This document shows positions 37,510 to 48,410 of a stretch of 64,000 nt of DNA, piece by piece. A program made the translations under genes and the position numbers. The stretch is from Hyaloscypha bicolor E. Lineage: Eukaryota; Ascomycota; Leotiomycetes; Helotiales; Hyaloscyphaceae. The notes under the pieces were generated by a model that saw only the letters and a list, made by a program, of their open reading frames with translations, was not told where the DNA came from and did not search any database. Where the stretch lies: assembly GCF_002865645.1 (NCBI RefSeq), contig NW_020194693.1:124001-188000 (forward strand), in the 5' to 3' direction. The stretch's first letter is position 1. Every line of letters starts with the position of its first letter.

Positions 37510-39650
37510 ATGGCAGACGTCTCCGAGAAGCAGGTTGGCGGTGCTATCGAGAATGTCGACACTCTCGAGAAGCCTACAATTATCGACACGAAGGTCGTCC
37601 TTGGAGATGAGGCTTTTAACCAGGCGATGATCAAGGAGCCACCCATCCCGTAAGTGTATTTCTCTCAGCAGACATTTCCCTTGCCAAATTTCTCGCGAGC
37701 TGTTCTTCTACTCTCTGGACATGTGGTCAGAGTAAAGGAATTGTAGAACACTATTTCAAACCCCGAACTTCTCCATATGAGCAATGCTGACTCCGAGCTT
37801 CCAGGTGGAATGCCATTGCATTTGTACTCTATGGGTGCTCAGCAATTGGATTCTTCTGCTCTACATCTAACGGCTTCGACTCCTCTATGTTCGGTAACCT
37901 CCTCAATAACGACCAGTTCCTGGCGTTTTTCGAGGTCGGAAGTGTTGGAATCAAAGCCGGTATCGTCAGTTCAATGTCACAAATTGGTTCAGTTGTAGCT
38001 ATCCCGTTCGTGGGGCCCGCGCTCGACACCTGGTAAGCTTATTTTGACACTAAATTGCTTTCTTGCTCGATGAGAGGTGAGATGCCGAGCACCGCCTCGG
38101 AGGTGTCATCACTCGTTTATTTCTGTGGTGTTGGAGCAAGCTGACTCCGAGGCTCACGGCCCTTTTTGACTTTTAAGGTTTATTATGCTAATTTGCAACA
38201 CAGGGGGAGAAGGTTTGGCATGTTCATTGGAGCCGCTGTCATCATCATTGGAGTTATTATTCAGGGGACTTGCGTTCACACCCACAGCGTTAACCAGTTC
38301 ATGGGTGGCCGCTTCTTCATGGGATTGGGTGTCCAGCTTGTGTCCTCTGCAGGTCCTTGCTATGTCGTCGAAATCTCTCATCCAGCGTACCGTGGTACTG
38401 TGACCGCACTCTACAATGTTTTCTGGCCTGTGGGTGCCATCGTTGCCAGTGGAGCAGCCAGCGGCGTTCTCAACCATGCTGGAAGCATCTCATGGACCCT
38501 TCCAATTTGGCTCCAAATGATGTTCCCTGGCCTCGTTTTCATCTTCGTCTGGCTCCTTCCCGAATCTCCTCGCTGGCTCTATACAAATGGAAAGATGGAG
38601 CAAGCCAAGGACTTCTTAACAAAATACCACGGCAATGGAAACCCAGAGAGTGAATGGGTCAAGCTCCAGATGTGGGAATACGAAGCCCATCTGGAGTTAG
38701 ACGGTGCAGACAAACGCTGGTGGGATTATCGTGCGCTTTTCCGCGATGGACCGTCCAGGTACCGCCTTATGGCCAACTGTCTCACTTCTCTCTTCGGTCA
38801 ATGGGCTGGCAATGGTACGTTCCAGAACAGCACCCCTCCTTTGCATGTCACGCCTACCTAACAAATACTGACACATACAAGGTGTTGTTTCGTACTTCCT
38901 TGCAGGTGTCCTGGAGACTGCAGGCATCAAAGATGCTACCACTAGGGGTCATCTCTTCGTTGCCATGAACGCTGTCCAGATTATCTTCGCTGCAACTGGA
39001 AGCATGTTCGTTGACACCATCGGACGTCGCCCCATGCTCATTTGGGTCAACGTCGGCTGTGCCGTTTGCTGGATCGGTGTAACTGCTGCTTCTGGTGTTC
39101 AGGCCTCCACCGGCTCAAAAGTATCTAGTGGTGTTACCGTTGCCATGATCTATCTCTTCCAGAGTATATACTCTTTCGGTTGGACTCCTTTGCAAGCACT
39201 TTACCCAGTTGAGGTTCTGTCATTCGAAATGCGTGCCAAGGGAATGGCATTCTCAGGAATGTTCGTGACTGCTGGTAAGATGCCCAGTAAATTTTGGTGA
39301 TATATGCATAATATTGATACGCCTAGGTACTCTCGTCAACCAATTCGGCTTCCCAGTCGCTCTGGATAACATCAAGTGGAAGACCTATGCTGTCTTCTTG
39401 GTCTGGTGTTTCATCCAGGCTGGTATCATCTATCTACTCATGCCCGAGACCAAGAACCGCACTGTAAGTCAAAATATTGTCTCCGAGATCGAACATATAC
39501 TGACTGAGGGTGCAGCTTGAGGAACTTGACGATATTTTCAGAGCCAAGAACCCGGTGAAGGCTTCTGTTGCAAAGAGAAAGCTTGAGCTTGACCAAAATG
39601 CCAATGTTGTTGGCATTGTTGATTTGGAAAATGAGAGAGACCGAGTTTAG
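37510..39650 (+). CDS. MFS sugar transporter (lactose-permease/hexose-transporter type), 547 aa
   Basis: Six exons (37510-37649, 37805-38032, 38204-38814, 38882-39274, 39327-39463, 39516-39650) total 1,644 nt. It is a 12-helix proton/sugar symporter or facilitator of the plasma membrane. Sugar-porter signatures are GFDSSMFG in TM1, GRRFGMFIGA after TM2, PESPRWL near residue 240, DTIGRRPMLIW in the second half and PETKNRTLEELDDIF near 495, which spans the last intron. The N-terminal 45 residues are cytosolic and acidic. STSNGFDSSMFGNLLNN resembles ascomycete lactose-permease-like transporters, but substrate cannot be told from sequence alone. Length and helix count are complete, with no breaks. 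A paired hydrolase gene is not present nearby. Confidence 0.9.
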
Positions 39651-40231
39651 AGGATGATTTGCCGGGCTGATGGCTAGGGGAAGTTGCTAGACGAAGACGA
39701 AGATGTGAAGCTCCGATGGATAGGGAGCTGGTCGAAGTTTAAAGTTTCACGAGACGGCCTCCTACATTCATTCTAATTTGCGAACTACATCTGTCTACTT
39801 TGATATGGTTCCCTGTGGCGTGCAGACCCAATGAAGGAAGCCAATTCAAGACCTACCTTTTCTCAAGATGTAAATTGAGAATGAATGCTTCTCTATCGCG
39901 CTTGCCTTATATTATGGTACTGAACAATCCCCGAACCTGCACAGAGCTTCATCGATTTGATTTACGCAGAACCCTTTGTTCTCAAGTTGAGGCACACACA
40001 CCTGGTGCACTAGACTTGTTCACACTTTAGGAATGACAAGGCCTTTCCCACCGCTACATTCTCCTTGTTCCTCGAAACATCCAGCATTGTTCTGAACAAT
40101 GGTTGATCTGTCATCTCCTTGTATCAACATGCCCAAGGAACCTCTGCTCTTTCTCGACATCATTCCAAAGCCAAGCAGTCCACTCATACCCAACACGCAC
40201 GTTCCACATAGCACCATCCAAATTTCCAACG
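39651..40231. other. Intergenic, no gene seen
   Basis: About 580 bases, 3' region of the transporter and probable promoter of the next plus-strand ORF. No coding motif noted. Confidence 0.4.
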
Positions 40232-40903
40232 ATGGCACAAACAACCACCAACACACGCCGCCAGAAACTTAGCCTCATAATCCCCAGCACCCGCCGCCCA
40301 AAACTAACCCTAATCATCCCATTCATCCCACTCCTCTCCTTCTCCCATCCACCCACGCCTTCCTCCTCACGCACTACCAAGACCAAAACAACACCTCCAA
40401 CCTCCCTCTCCTCAATCACAAACCTCCAAGCACCCACAAGTTCCTTCCCCCCACCATCAACCATCTTCCCCTTCCTCCCAAAACTAAATCCATGTTTGCA
40501 ATGCCACCTCCGCGGTCTGAAATGTTCTTTCACGACCGCTTCTCACGTCTTGCCTACTCGCATGCGTTTACATACATCTCATGCGGGGCCTGATGAGAAG
40601 TGTTGTGTGCGGTGTAAGAGAAACGGGGAGGCGTTCTGCATCAAGCAGGTGAAAATTGAGCAGGTGGGGAAGGAAGGGGAGTATGTTGCTGACGGGGTGG
40701 ATGAGGAGTGTACAAGGGAGAAGGTAGAGGAGTTGTTTGAAGATAGGGATATGAGGGTGAGGTTGGCGTTGCCGGTGGCTTGTGAGGAGCACAGGGAGGG
40801 GATCAACACTGGGAGATGGAAGTGGAAGGTTGAAGAAGAAGAGAAGGATGTAGAAGGATCGGGTGACTCGATTGTCGGAAAGGAGTGTCTTAATGAAATT
40901 TAG
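40232..40903 (+). CDS. Hypothetical protein with Cys-pair motifs, 223 aa
   Basis: A single-exon ORF. The frame is open from 40103, but I place the start at 40232 (MAQTTTNTRRQKL), since the upstream part looks like untranslated leader. The first 85 residues are Pro/Ser/Thr-rich. Then come CLQCHLRGLKCSF (CxxC...C) and, 30 residues later, CCVRCKRNGEAFC (CxxC...C), then an acidic tail (VEEEEKDVEGSGD). The spaced CxxC pairs suggest a metal-binding or disulfide-rich module. It recalls a set of uncharacterised leotiomycete proteins, but I cannot name a family. It is not a standard Zn2Cys6 cluster, whose spacing differs. The acidic tail and clean stop favour a real gene. Confidence 0.55.
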   Translation: MAQTTTNTRRQKLSLIIPSTRRPKLTLIIPFIPLLSFSHPPTPSSSRTTKTKTTPPTSLSSITNLQAPTSSFPPPSTIFPFLPKLNPCLQCHLRGLKCSFTTASHVLPTRMRLHTSHAGPDEKCCVRCKRNGEAFCIKQVKIEQVGKEGEYVADGVDEECTREKVEELFEDRDMRVRLALPVACEEHREGINTGRWKWKVEEEEKDVEGSGDSIVGKECLNEI

Positions 40904-41096
40904 ACACCTCACCGGCTTCGGGTGTCAAGAAGAGACAAATTTGGCATTATACCCAGCTGACTAGCTACGCCATTATTATTTAGACGAATGAAATTAATCA
41001 TCAAGCAATTTCTAAACCCCCCAGCCACTTTGAATTTTGTGTATCCGCATAACGTACCCGCAGAATCAAGCAAATTAACACCCGGTCCCAGTGCAT

Positions 41097-43357
41097 CTAC
41101 AGCTTTGAAGGAGAACCGGGAACACGAAGTTTTGAGGATGAGCTTCGGAATTTTGGCGTGTCGATTTCTTCGAGTCCGGACTCTTTTGTGGGATCATACA
41201 TCCTGCTCCGAATGAAGACGTCAAGCTGGGAGTCACTAAGGTTGCGAATAGACTTCTCGCGATCAACACCTTGTCGTTGAGCTTCGCGGATTACTTCCCG
41301 TGCGACGATTACGCTGACTTCCCGAATTCGGTCAAGTTCGGGGTAGAGTCTGCCCGCGTTGATCTCGTTCGTGTTAATAGCCGTGCTGAGAGCGACGGCG
41401 GAGGTGTAGATCTGATGTCTATTAGTATTTGGACTTGGAAAGGTGGTTGCCAAAGGGAGCATACCATCTCTTGAGTAATATGGATCGCCTTGCAAAGAAT
41501 TGCGCCGAGGCCAATTCCAGGGAAGACGTACATGTTGCTATTGAGATCAGTAACAAGGTTCACACTATTTTCAGGATACCACGGAATAACTCACTTTCCC
41601 TGACTTGGTTGCATCACTTGGTCATTATGAAGATAGGGTGGGAAAGGACTTCCACTCGCAAAAATGGCCTTGCCATCAGTATGCTTCATAGCCTCCTCGA
41701 ACGTGCATTCAGCATTGCTGGAAGGATTCGACAAGGGGAAGATAATTGGACGTTCGTTGAGCTTAGCCATCTTTTGGAGAATTGATTTGTCAAAGATGCC
41801 TCGCATTGTTGACAGTCCCATCAAAATCGTTGGTTTGACATATTCAACAACCTCTGGCAACGACTTGAACTGCTGTCCCTTGTTGTCGTCCCGAGAGAAG
41901 TATATCTTGTGTTGGGCAAGCTTGTCTCCTCTGTCATTGGTGATAAGACCCTAGGTGTAGATCAGTATATGCCCTGGGTTGTCCAAATTAGGAACGTACC
42001 TTAGTATCAACAAACCAGAAGCATCGGCGGGCCTCATCTTCAGTCAGACCTTCCTTGATGAAATACTCAACAATTTGCTTGGCAACACCGACACCAGCAC
42101 TTCCTGCGCCCATGAATACAGCGCGGTGATCCCTGATAGGTCTTCCAGTGCTCTTCAATGCGTTGATGATACCTCCCAATATGACAGCTCCAGTTCCTTG
42201 AATATCGTCATTGAAGCAAGTGTATTGATGTTGGTACTTCTCAAGTGCTGGGAAGGGATTCTTGAAGTCCTCAAATTGAACGACAATACTTCATTATATT
42301 AGCTCGCATCTCGAAAGCGTTCGTGGTAGTTACTAACCCAGGCCATACTGTGTTCAGTGCAACCATCAATTCGTCTAGGAATTCTATCTCTTCCTTCTCT
42401 GAAACTTTTCTCATCTTGGCGCCCATATAGAGGGGGTCCTTCAACAGCAATTCATTGTTCGTTCCAAGATCCAATGTCAACGGTAAGGTAGCTTCGGGTC
42501 GAATACCAGCACAGCCTGTGTAAAGTGCCAGCTTTCCAACAGGAATCCCCATCCCATTGACACCAAGGTCACCAAGTCCAAGAATACGACTGCCATCGGT
42601 AACAACGGTGATCTCCACATTAGGTTGAGGCCAATTCCTTAAAACATCAATGATTGAACCTCGGTCCTTGTACGAGACATAGAGTCCTGTCGAAGTCAGC
42701 TCCCACTTTCACAATGGACAGCTCAGGAAGAGTGGGGGGTCCTCTGACAGGAGATACCCTCTCCTCAATTTGAGGGTCGATGAACATACCCTCTGGTCGC
42801 TGATATATCTCAGACCACTTCAAGCATGCTTCACCAACAACAGGGGTATAAATCAAGGGAGCGATCGTCTGCAGAAAACCGTTAGTTTTGGTCACGTGCC
42901 CAGCAAAGAACAAAATCCATACAGTGAAGTTCTCAAGCACAAGCCGGTAGAAGAGGTGGGTATTGGTATTTCTCAAGTTGCTGAGATAGATGTATTTCTC
43001 GATAGGGGTGGTTTTTGATGCCAATTGCTTCATGCACCGTTGGCTTTGGAGAGCGTGACTCTCAACATTGGGAGGCGTGAGACCGTAGATTCCGAGCTTC
43101 TTTCTGACTTCGATGGGATACGAGGTGTCCGGCACTTTGCTATTTTGGCAGTCAGGAGTGGATGCGACGGCTCAAGCAAGGGTGACTCACGGAGGGAGCC
43201 CCGGAGTGTTCTGGGGAAGACCGGGATTGAACGGCTCTGGTATTGGGGCCATCTTGACGGCGAGAGCGGACGAGAATCGATGGGAATTATGAAGGGTTGT
43301 CGATTTCCATGAGGGTCTGAGAAGCTGGCGGCTTGACAGACTTGATATCTTCCCCAT
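41097..43357 (-). CDS. MAE1: NAD(P)-dependent malic enzyme, probably mitochondrial, 614 aa
   Basis: Eight exons on the minus strand (43357-43191, 43139-42923, 42868-42790, 42686-42338, 42288-42000, 41950-41595, 41537-41465, 41411-41097) total 1,845 nt in one frame. The enzyme decarboxylates malate to pyruvate with reduction of NAD(P). Landmarks are LTPPNVESHALQSQRC, YTPVVGEACLKWSEIYQRPE, VVTDGSRILGLGDLGVNG, CFNDDIQGTGA, the dinucleotide fold MGAGSAGVGVAKQI, IIFPLSNPSS and YVFPGIGLGAIL. The first 35 residues (MGKISSLSSRQLLRPSWKS...) are basic, hydroxylated and free of acids, like a mitochondrial presequence; an internal Met36 follows directly. Decarboxylation probably feeds pyruvate and reducing power inside mitochondria. 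NAD versus NADP preference cannot be read with certainty. Confidence 0.92.
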
Positions 43358-43888
43358 TGATTTGTTGAGGGTTGTGCACTTTTTTCAAGGAAGCCTCGGC
43401 TCATCGACAACGATATTGACAAATTGACGCAGTAACGAAGCGAGGTTAGGAAGGTGCTTGTGTGACAAACCAATTGAAGCCGAAAACTTGGGCTTGTGAG
43501 GCATGCAACTTTCAAACTACCTCGGAACTCATGTGCGGGTATCTTCTAGTTTATAGCGCCGTATATTTTTGGTTGAGGACCCAACTTGTGGCTGTTGGAT
43601 TATCGTAGGCGGTCAGCGGTCCTGTCTCAGAGCGAGTTGCATTCCGATTTGGCAAATATACGGAGCCAATCAACTATTCTCCCGGTGCTTTGACCAGTTG
43701 GAGAACCCGAATACTTCTCGCCCCGGATTGACTTTATTTGCAACAGATCGACATTCACTGTTGAGATCAGGGAAGCGAGTCTCCCATTAATATCACACGT
43801 GACCCATGAGCCAAAGTACCCATCGGAGGTGGTACAATATTTCTACAGTAGTACTTGATGTCGACCTATCATAAGAATCGGTTTCTCC
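43358..43888. other. Intergenic between RAI1 and malic enzyme
   Basis: About 530 bases; promoter of the malic enzyme and 3' region of RAI1, both minus strand. No other gene seen. Confidence 0.45.
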
Positions 43889-45584
43889 CTATACTGGAGC
43901 TTCTGCTAGATTCGTGTCCATAGGTGGGAGTTTCTCAGTCCCTGCCGTCGTCTCAGGTGGCTTTCGATTCAACGCAAGCTTTATCCTCCAGTTGATGAAC
44001 TCATCAGAGAGAATATCTCCATGTCCCGTTTCTTCAACCTGGAACACCTCGATAGTGGAAGTCTTCTCTTTCCTTCGAATCCTCCAAACTCCATCGTCAG
44101 TGATCGTAACTTTTAAGACTACTTCTGTTAGCTAAACCCCACACCATGCAAACCAGGCTTACAATCGAGTAACGCCGATGCAAAATTGATACACATATTG
44201 CCATCCCAAGTTCCTTTCCCACGCCTCTTCACTGTCCCAGGTATCGAAGCCGTGTCCATCTCCTCGACTCTCTTCAAGATCCCATCCGGCGTCCGAAATC
44301 CGACAATGATTTTGGGAACCCCAAGGAGAAATGATTGTATCCAGAATTTCATGAGTTTACGCTCGAAAGTGATCATGTCCCTATCATTTCGGATATCGGC
44401 GCTCGTCTTCAATTCGACCCAGTTGATGGGGCTACCATCGGTCGGCTTTGAATCCCATACTTGTAGCTGTCAGTGTCATACACGATGGAGAGGTTGAAAC
44501 TTGCCTGCATCGACTTCACCACCGAGAATCATCACCGTATTGCCAATGCCAGTTTTCACGACAGAACAATATTGAGCGTGATTGTTGACAATTTCGTTCT
44601 CTCGATTTTCGATGTAATCTCGTGATGTCTCCGCCCAAATGGACGGCAACAAGCACAATGTCTCGAATTTATATCCTACCTCAGTTAGTTACCATTTATT
44701 CTCGATAATCGTGATATTACTTGCCCCAAAACGACATCATATCCTGTGATGGCCTTCCAGGTTGCGAAACTTGTTGAGATTGTTTTGCTTGAGAATTAAG
44801 TTTGTATGAGTGATTCTCTTCGAGGAAGCTGTTTGACTTAGTAGTTGCACTTGAGATGACTATTGGAGCATACATGGTGTCCTTCACATATCATTGGTCA
44901 GCTTAGCCTAAAAATACAATTCAAGGTGTGCCCACTTGGAAAAGCGTGGCGTTCATTTCGAAGCTTTGAATTAAAGTCAGCGACTTTATTCTTTGCCGAG
45001 CTCCAGGGGCATTACCCATCTCGGTCACTGAAAATTGCCGCCATGAACTAATTTGTCTTAGCATTCTCTCTGTAAAGATCCTCTCCTGACTAAAGATCGA
45101 AGCTCACCTTGGTCATCATTCCTCTCCAAGTGATGAGGTCCGCCTCAACGGCCTTCCCCAGCCCTTGCTCATGGGCAATGATCGTCTTTAGCAAACTATC
45201 AAGATGATCATCTGCCTTATCATCAAGCTTCTCAAAGGTATCAAAACCTCGTGCAAGATCAGCTCCTAAAGTTGGAGGCCAGTAGTATCTGATTGACGAG
45301 CCGTCCAGTCTAAACTGGTGTTTGTCGCCATATGAGAAACATGCTATTTCCTGCAACTGTGTGAATAAAAGGACGGGGAAATATTTCTTTGAGAGCTCTT
45401 CAATGAAACTAGTAATAGCCAAGGCGCAAAAATGAAATGTATTGGCAATCGAAAGAGGACACAACGACACTAGCGAAGCGATGCAATGCAGGGAAAAGGG
45501 CTTTGCACTCACCTTAGGTCTTTTTATGACAGCGCTCTGGCCAACAAATCGGCCAATAGGCTGAATATCGAAAGTGCTACTCAT
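43889..45584 (-). CDS. RAI1: Rai1/DXO-family decapping nuclease, Rat1 partner, 394 aa
   Basis: Eight exons on the minus strand: 45584-45513, 45350-45108, 45047-45016, 44963-44936, 44836-44725, 44675-44505, 44459-44163, 44118-43889 (1,185 nt). Rai1 removes defective or non-canonical 5' caps and stabilises the nuclear 5'-3' exonuclease Rat1. Family landmarks are ACFSYGDKHQFRLDGSSIRYY, ADLITWRGMMTK, FEMNATLFQ, EENHSYKLNSQ, MSFWGYKFE, the metal-binding EVD in GGEVDAVWD and ELK in NWVELKTSAD, then FWIQSFLLGVPKIIVGFRT. Two introns (44724-44676 and 44504-44460) have GC donors in perfect AG/GCAAGT context. Both are needed to keep frame and restore WGYKFE and EVDAVWD. The tiny 28- and 32-nt exons 3 and 4 are my least certain joins. 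It is divergently transcribed from the next gene. Confidence 0.9.
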
Positions 45585-45792
45585 CTCGAAAGCTCTTCAT
45601 TCCCATCTTGAAGAATCAAGCCGATGTGAAGGATGTAGAAGAAGGATGGAAAGATGAGGTTCAAAGGGATTTCCTACCCCACAATCTCCAAGCGAGCCTC
45701 GTCAAGCCTTGCCAACAACATCAACAAACCTCACCATAACCTAACATTGTTTTCCCCTTCACCCCTACACTCGCTCAAATACACAAACCAAA
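45585..45792. promoter_or_regulatory. Short divergent promoter between RAI1 and the acidic hypothetical gene
   Basis: Only 208 bases separate the two ATGs on opposite strands, so a shared bidirectional promoter is likely. It contains pyrimidine-rich tracts and no clear TATA box. Confidence 0.5.
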
Positions 45793-46350
45793 ATGCCAGA
45801 ACGCCGACACCAAGCAACAACCAGCAACTCAAGCAACCGCTCCACCAACAACGTGCGCCGCAACCTCTTCCACCAACACCTCAGCCGGCGCCCCACGACC
45901 TCCTCGACCTCCACATCTGCCGAAACGCTGCGGCTGGACGTAGAGCCCGAGTCCGACACCTCAGATATCGTGATACGGGATAAGAATGGGGAGTTCGAGA
46001 TTGGGGATCCGCCGATGCAGTCGTTTGATGAGCAGGAGGAGGGAGGGAACGGGGATGCGCAGGAGGATGAGAGTATGTATTATCTCTGAGGAAGGGAAGG
46101 GAAAGGATTATGCTGATTTGGCACAGAGGAGAGACAGAGGTTGGCAGATGCGGTGAAGCTTCATCAGAGGGATAGGAATCGAGCTCCTAGTGAGCCTGCT
46201 GGTGGGACAATTCACATCTGCCTTGGTATTTGAGTGCTGATCTTGGTAGAACTCCTCGAAGCCGTACGAGCCAGTATGCGTGCGAAGGTGGCGGGGTTAG
46301 CAGAAGACAACTGGATGTACGAAGCAGAAGAGGAGCAGATTGTTCGATAG
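45793..46350 (+). CDS. Conserved-looking acidic protein of unknown function, 147 aa
   Basis: Three exons (45793-46072, 46127-46189, 46250-46350), 444 nt, same frame across both GT-AG introns. The N-terminus is basic and Ser/Thr-rich (MPERRHQATTSNSSNRSTNN, RRNLFHQHLSRRPT). A middle block reads DIVIRDKNGEFEIGDPPMQ. Then comes an acidic run, a helical segment ERQRLADAVKLHQRDRNRAP and a C-terminal block KLLEAVRASMRAKVAGLAED ending NWMYEAEEEQIVR. The two C-terminal blocks are helical and only appear after splicing, which argues for a real gene. I do not recognise the family. Small nuclear complex subunits often look like this, but that is speculation. It converges on GET4, with 88 bases between the stops. 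Confidence 0.7.
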
Positions 46351-46438
46351 CACTCCATACTTTTGATTTTTGCGGCATAAGATACCCAGGCGTTACGAAA
46401 CAGGTTGCTTGGAAAGCGTAGCATAGGTAGAATACAGT

Positions 46439-47560
46439 CTAGTCTAGACCTTCAGCAGCTGGAGCTGAAGTACCCACACGTTTTGGCTGTTGCTTTGCAG
46501 GAGCACCCCCCATTCCACCGCCAAACATACTTCCCATCATATCCAGCAGCGGATTCCCTTGTCTCGGTCTCTGAATCCCAAAGTACATCTCACCCACGGA
46601 GGTCAATGCCTCGTCCCAGATCCCTACTTCCTTGATATGCTCCGCATACTTCTTATTCAACTGCCTAAACAGATCTGCAGTGCCCTTCTGCACAGCCAGC
46701 AATAGCAAGCCCAAGAAATTGAGCAACGGCAAGCTAGGATAGATCTTGATATCCGAAGCCGTGCTGCTCACATCCTGCACGGCCAGCCCCGTATTCGCCT
46801 CCGTCAATCGACTGGTAAACAACCTCAGCGACTTCCTCGCATCCCTCACATTGCCCACAAGTAGGTACGGGAACACCGCTCTCGCGGCATATAACGCCGC
46901 GGTGTGAGAATCGTCCTGGGTGTACCATTCATATTCCAGCTTCGCGAAGACATCTGGAGAGTCCTTCGTTCCAAGCGTGAGGTGTCGTTCAGCCTCATAC
47001 GCATCGTGCTCTTCTGCATACAGAGATCCGGCTACATGATGCAATTCCGGCTCACCAGCAGGGTAATCGCCGCATTTGGAAGACCATCTACATCCATTCA
47101 ATTAGCCCAGTCGCTCCCCTACCCCTCACTTAACCGCAGAAAAAAGAGAATACATACCCAATCATCTCCCCAACAAACGTCTTCCTCGTTGGCTCCTCCG
47201 GATCAAACAACCTGAGCAACACCAACAGCTTCCCCTTATTCCCCGCATCAGGCCTCAGCTCCGCCTGCTTATACACATCGATCAGGAAGATGCCCAAATC
47301 GCCTCCGGAGCCGCCTTGGCCTGCTTTGAGAAGGGATTGCGAGACCGAGAACAGGATGTCGATGGCGGCGTCCCAGGTCTTGGATTTGATGTACCGCGCG
47401 GCGACGACGCGGGTTTGTTGCTGCGCTTCGTAGAATTGGCCTTCAGCGATTCTGGCGAACAGGATGTGAGTTTGCGAGCCGGGAGCAGGAGAGCAGAAGG
47501 GATTGGGAGAACATACTTTTCTTGCAGGCGCACAATGATCTTTTCGATTTTGGCCGACAT
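46439..47560 (-). CDS. GET4: Get4-like tail-anchored-protein targeting factor, 328 aa
   Basis: Three exons on the minus strand (47560-47517, 47451-47158, 47087-46439), 987 nt. Get4 is an all-helical TPR-like repeat protein that, with Get5, bridges Sgt2 to the Get3 ATPase and so hands tail-anchored membrane proteins to the ER insertion route. Recognised blocks are EGQFYEAQQQTRVVAARYI, KTWDAAIDILFSVSQSLLKA, GGDLGIFLIDVYKQA, TFVGEMIGWSSKCGDYPAGE, LHHVAGSLYAEE, AEHIKEVGIWDEALTSVGEM and YFGIQRPRQGNPLLDMMG followed by a Gly-rich MFGGGMGG. Length and block order match fungal Get4. The short first exon (MSAKIEKIIVRLQEK) is joined by a clean gtatgt donor. Confidence 0.92.
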
Positions 47561-48410
47561 TTTGGTGGTGCTGGCCCTGATGGGGTGGGAGGAGAGAGGA
47601 GAGCTGCGAAGAAGACAAAAAGGCTGGCTGGCTGGCTGGCGAACGAAATCTTGGTTGGCGAGGCTGATGCAGCTTGCGAGGCACCACAAAGAAAACGGAA
47701 TTATTAACCTTTCTCTCAATTCAAAATACCTGAGATTTCTCTGTTCAATAATCTGGAACATATTCTCGAATCATCTCCTCAAGTTTTTCACCGATTTGTT
47801 TTATACATCATTCACCAAATGGAAAATCGGAGTTGGCTCATTGCCGAGTTCGTTTCCAAGTGGGGCCTGCTTACTTTGAAGGTTTGATAAATTGAAATAA
47901 GACAAATTTTGGGAGCAATGCTCTTATTCGTCGCACTCTTGGTTTGTACGTCCAGAATTGAACTCCACTTTGAACGTGCCTCCCTCTAACGCAATCTTAT
48001 AGAGTGGTAAAATCAGCGCTTCCCATACTCTCTTCTATAGTGAGGTGTGTGCGCTGGCCCCGGGTTCGGTGAGTCTTGAAAGCAGAGAGAGGTGTAAAAG
48101 TGAATTGTGTTCTGACTATGAGAAGATTCCCGGAGGGTGCAGAAGTGATCTTGAATGATTTTTTTTTGATTTCTTTGCTAAGCGAGGCCCAATACGTTGC
48201 TGGCACCTACACGGAACATATATACACACGATAGGATTATCAGATTATGAGTGATGAGTCTTTTGTACATTACTTCTTTATTTTACACACCTTTGTTCCA
48301 AATCTGACCAATCGCCATTTTAATCATAACACAATGCCCATTATGCCACCTATTTTACACCCGCCACCCTATGCAATCAATCACAAAGAAAATTCCCATC
48401 CACATGAAGC
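47561..48410. other. Intergenic between GET4 and PET127
   Basis: About 850 bases, promoter of GET4 and 3' region of PET127. No tRNA or further coding exon was recognised. A run of T (48160-48167) and AT-rich DNA lie near the PET127 end. Confidence 0.45.
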
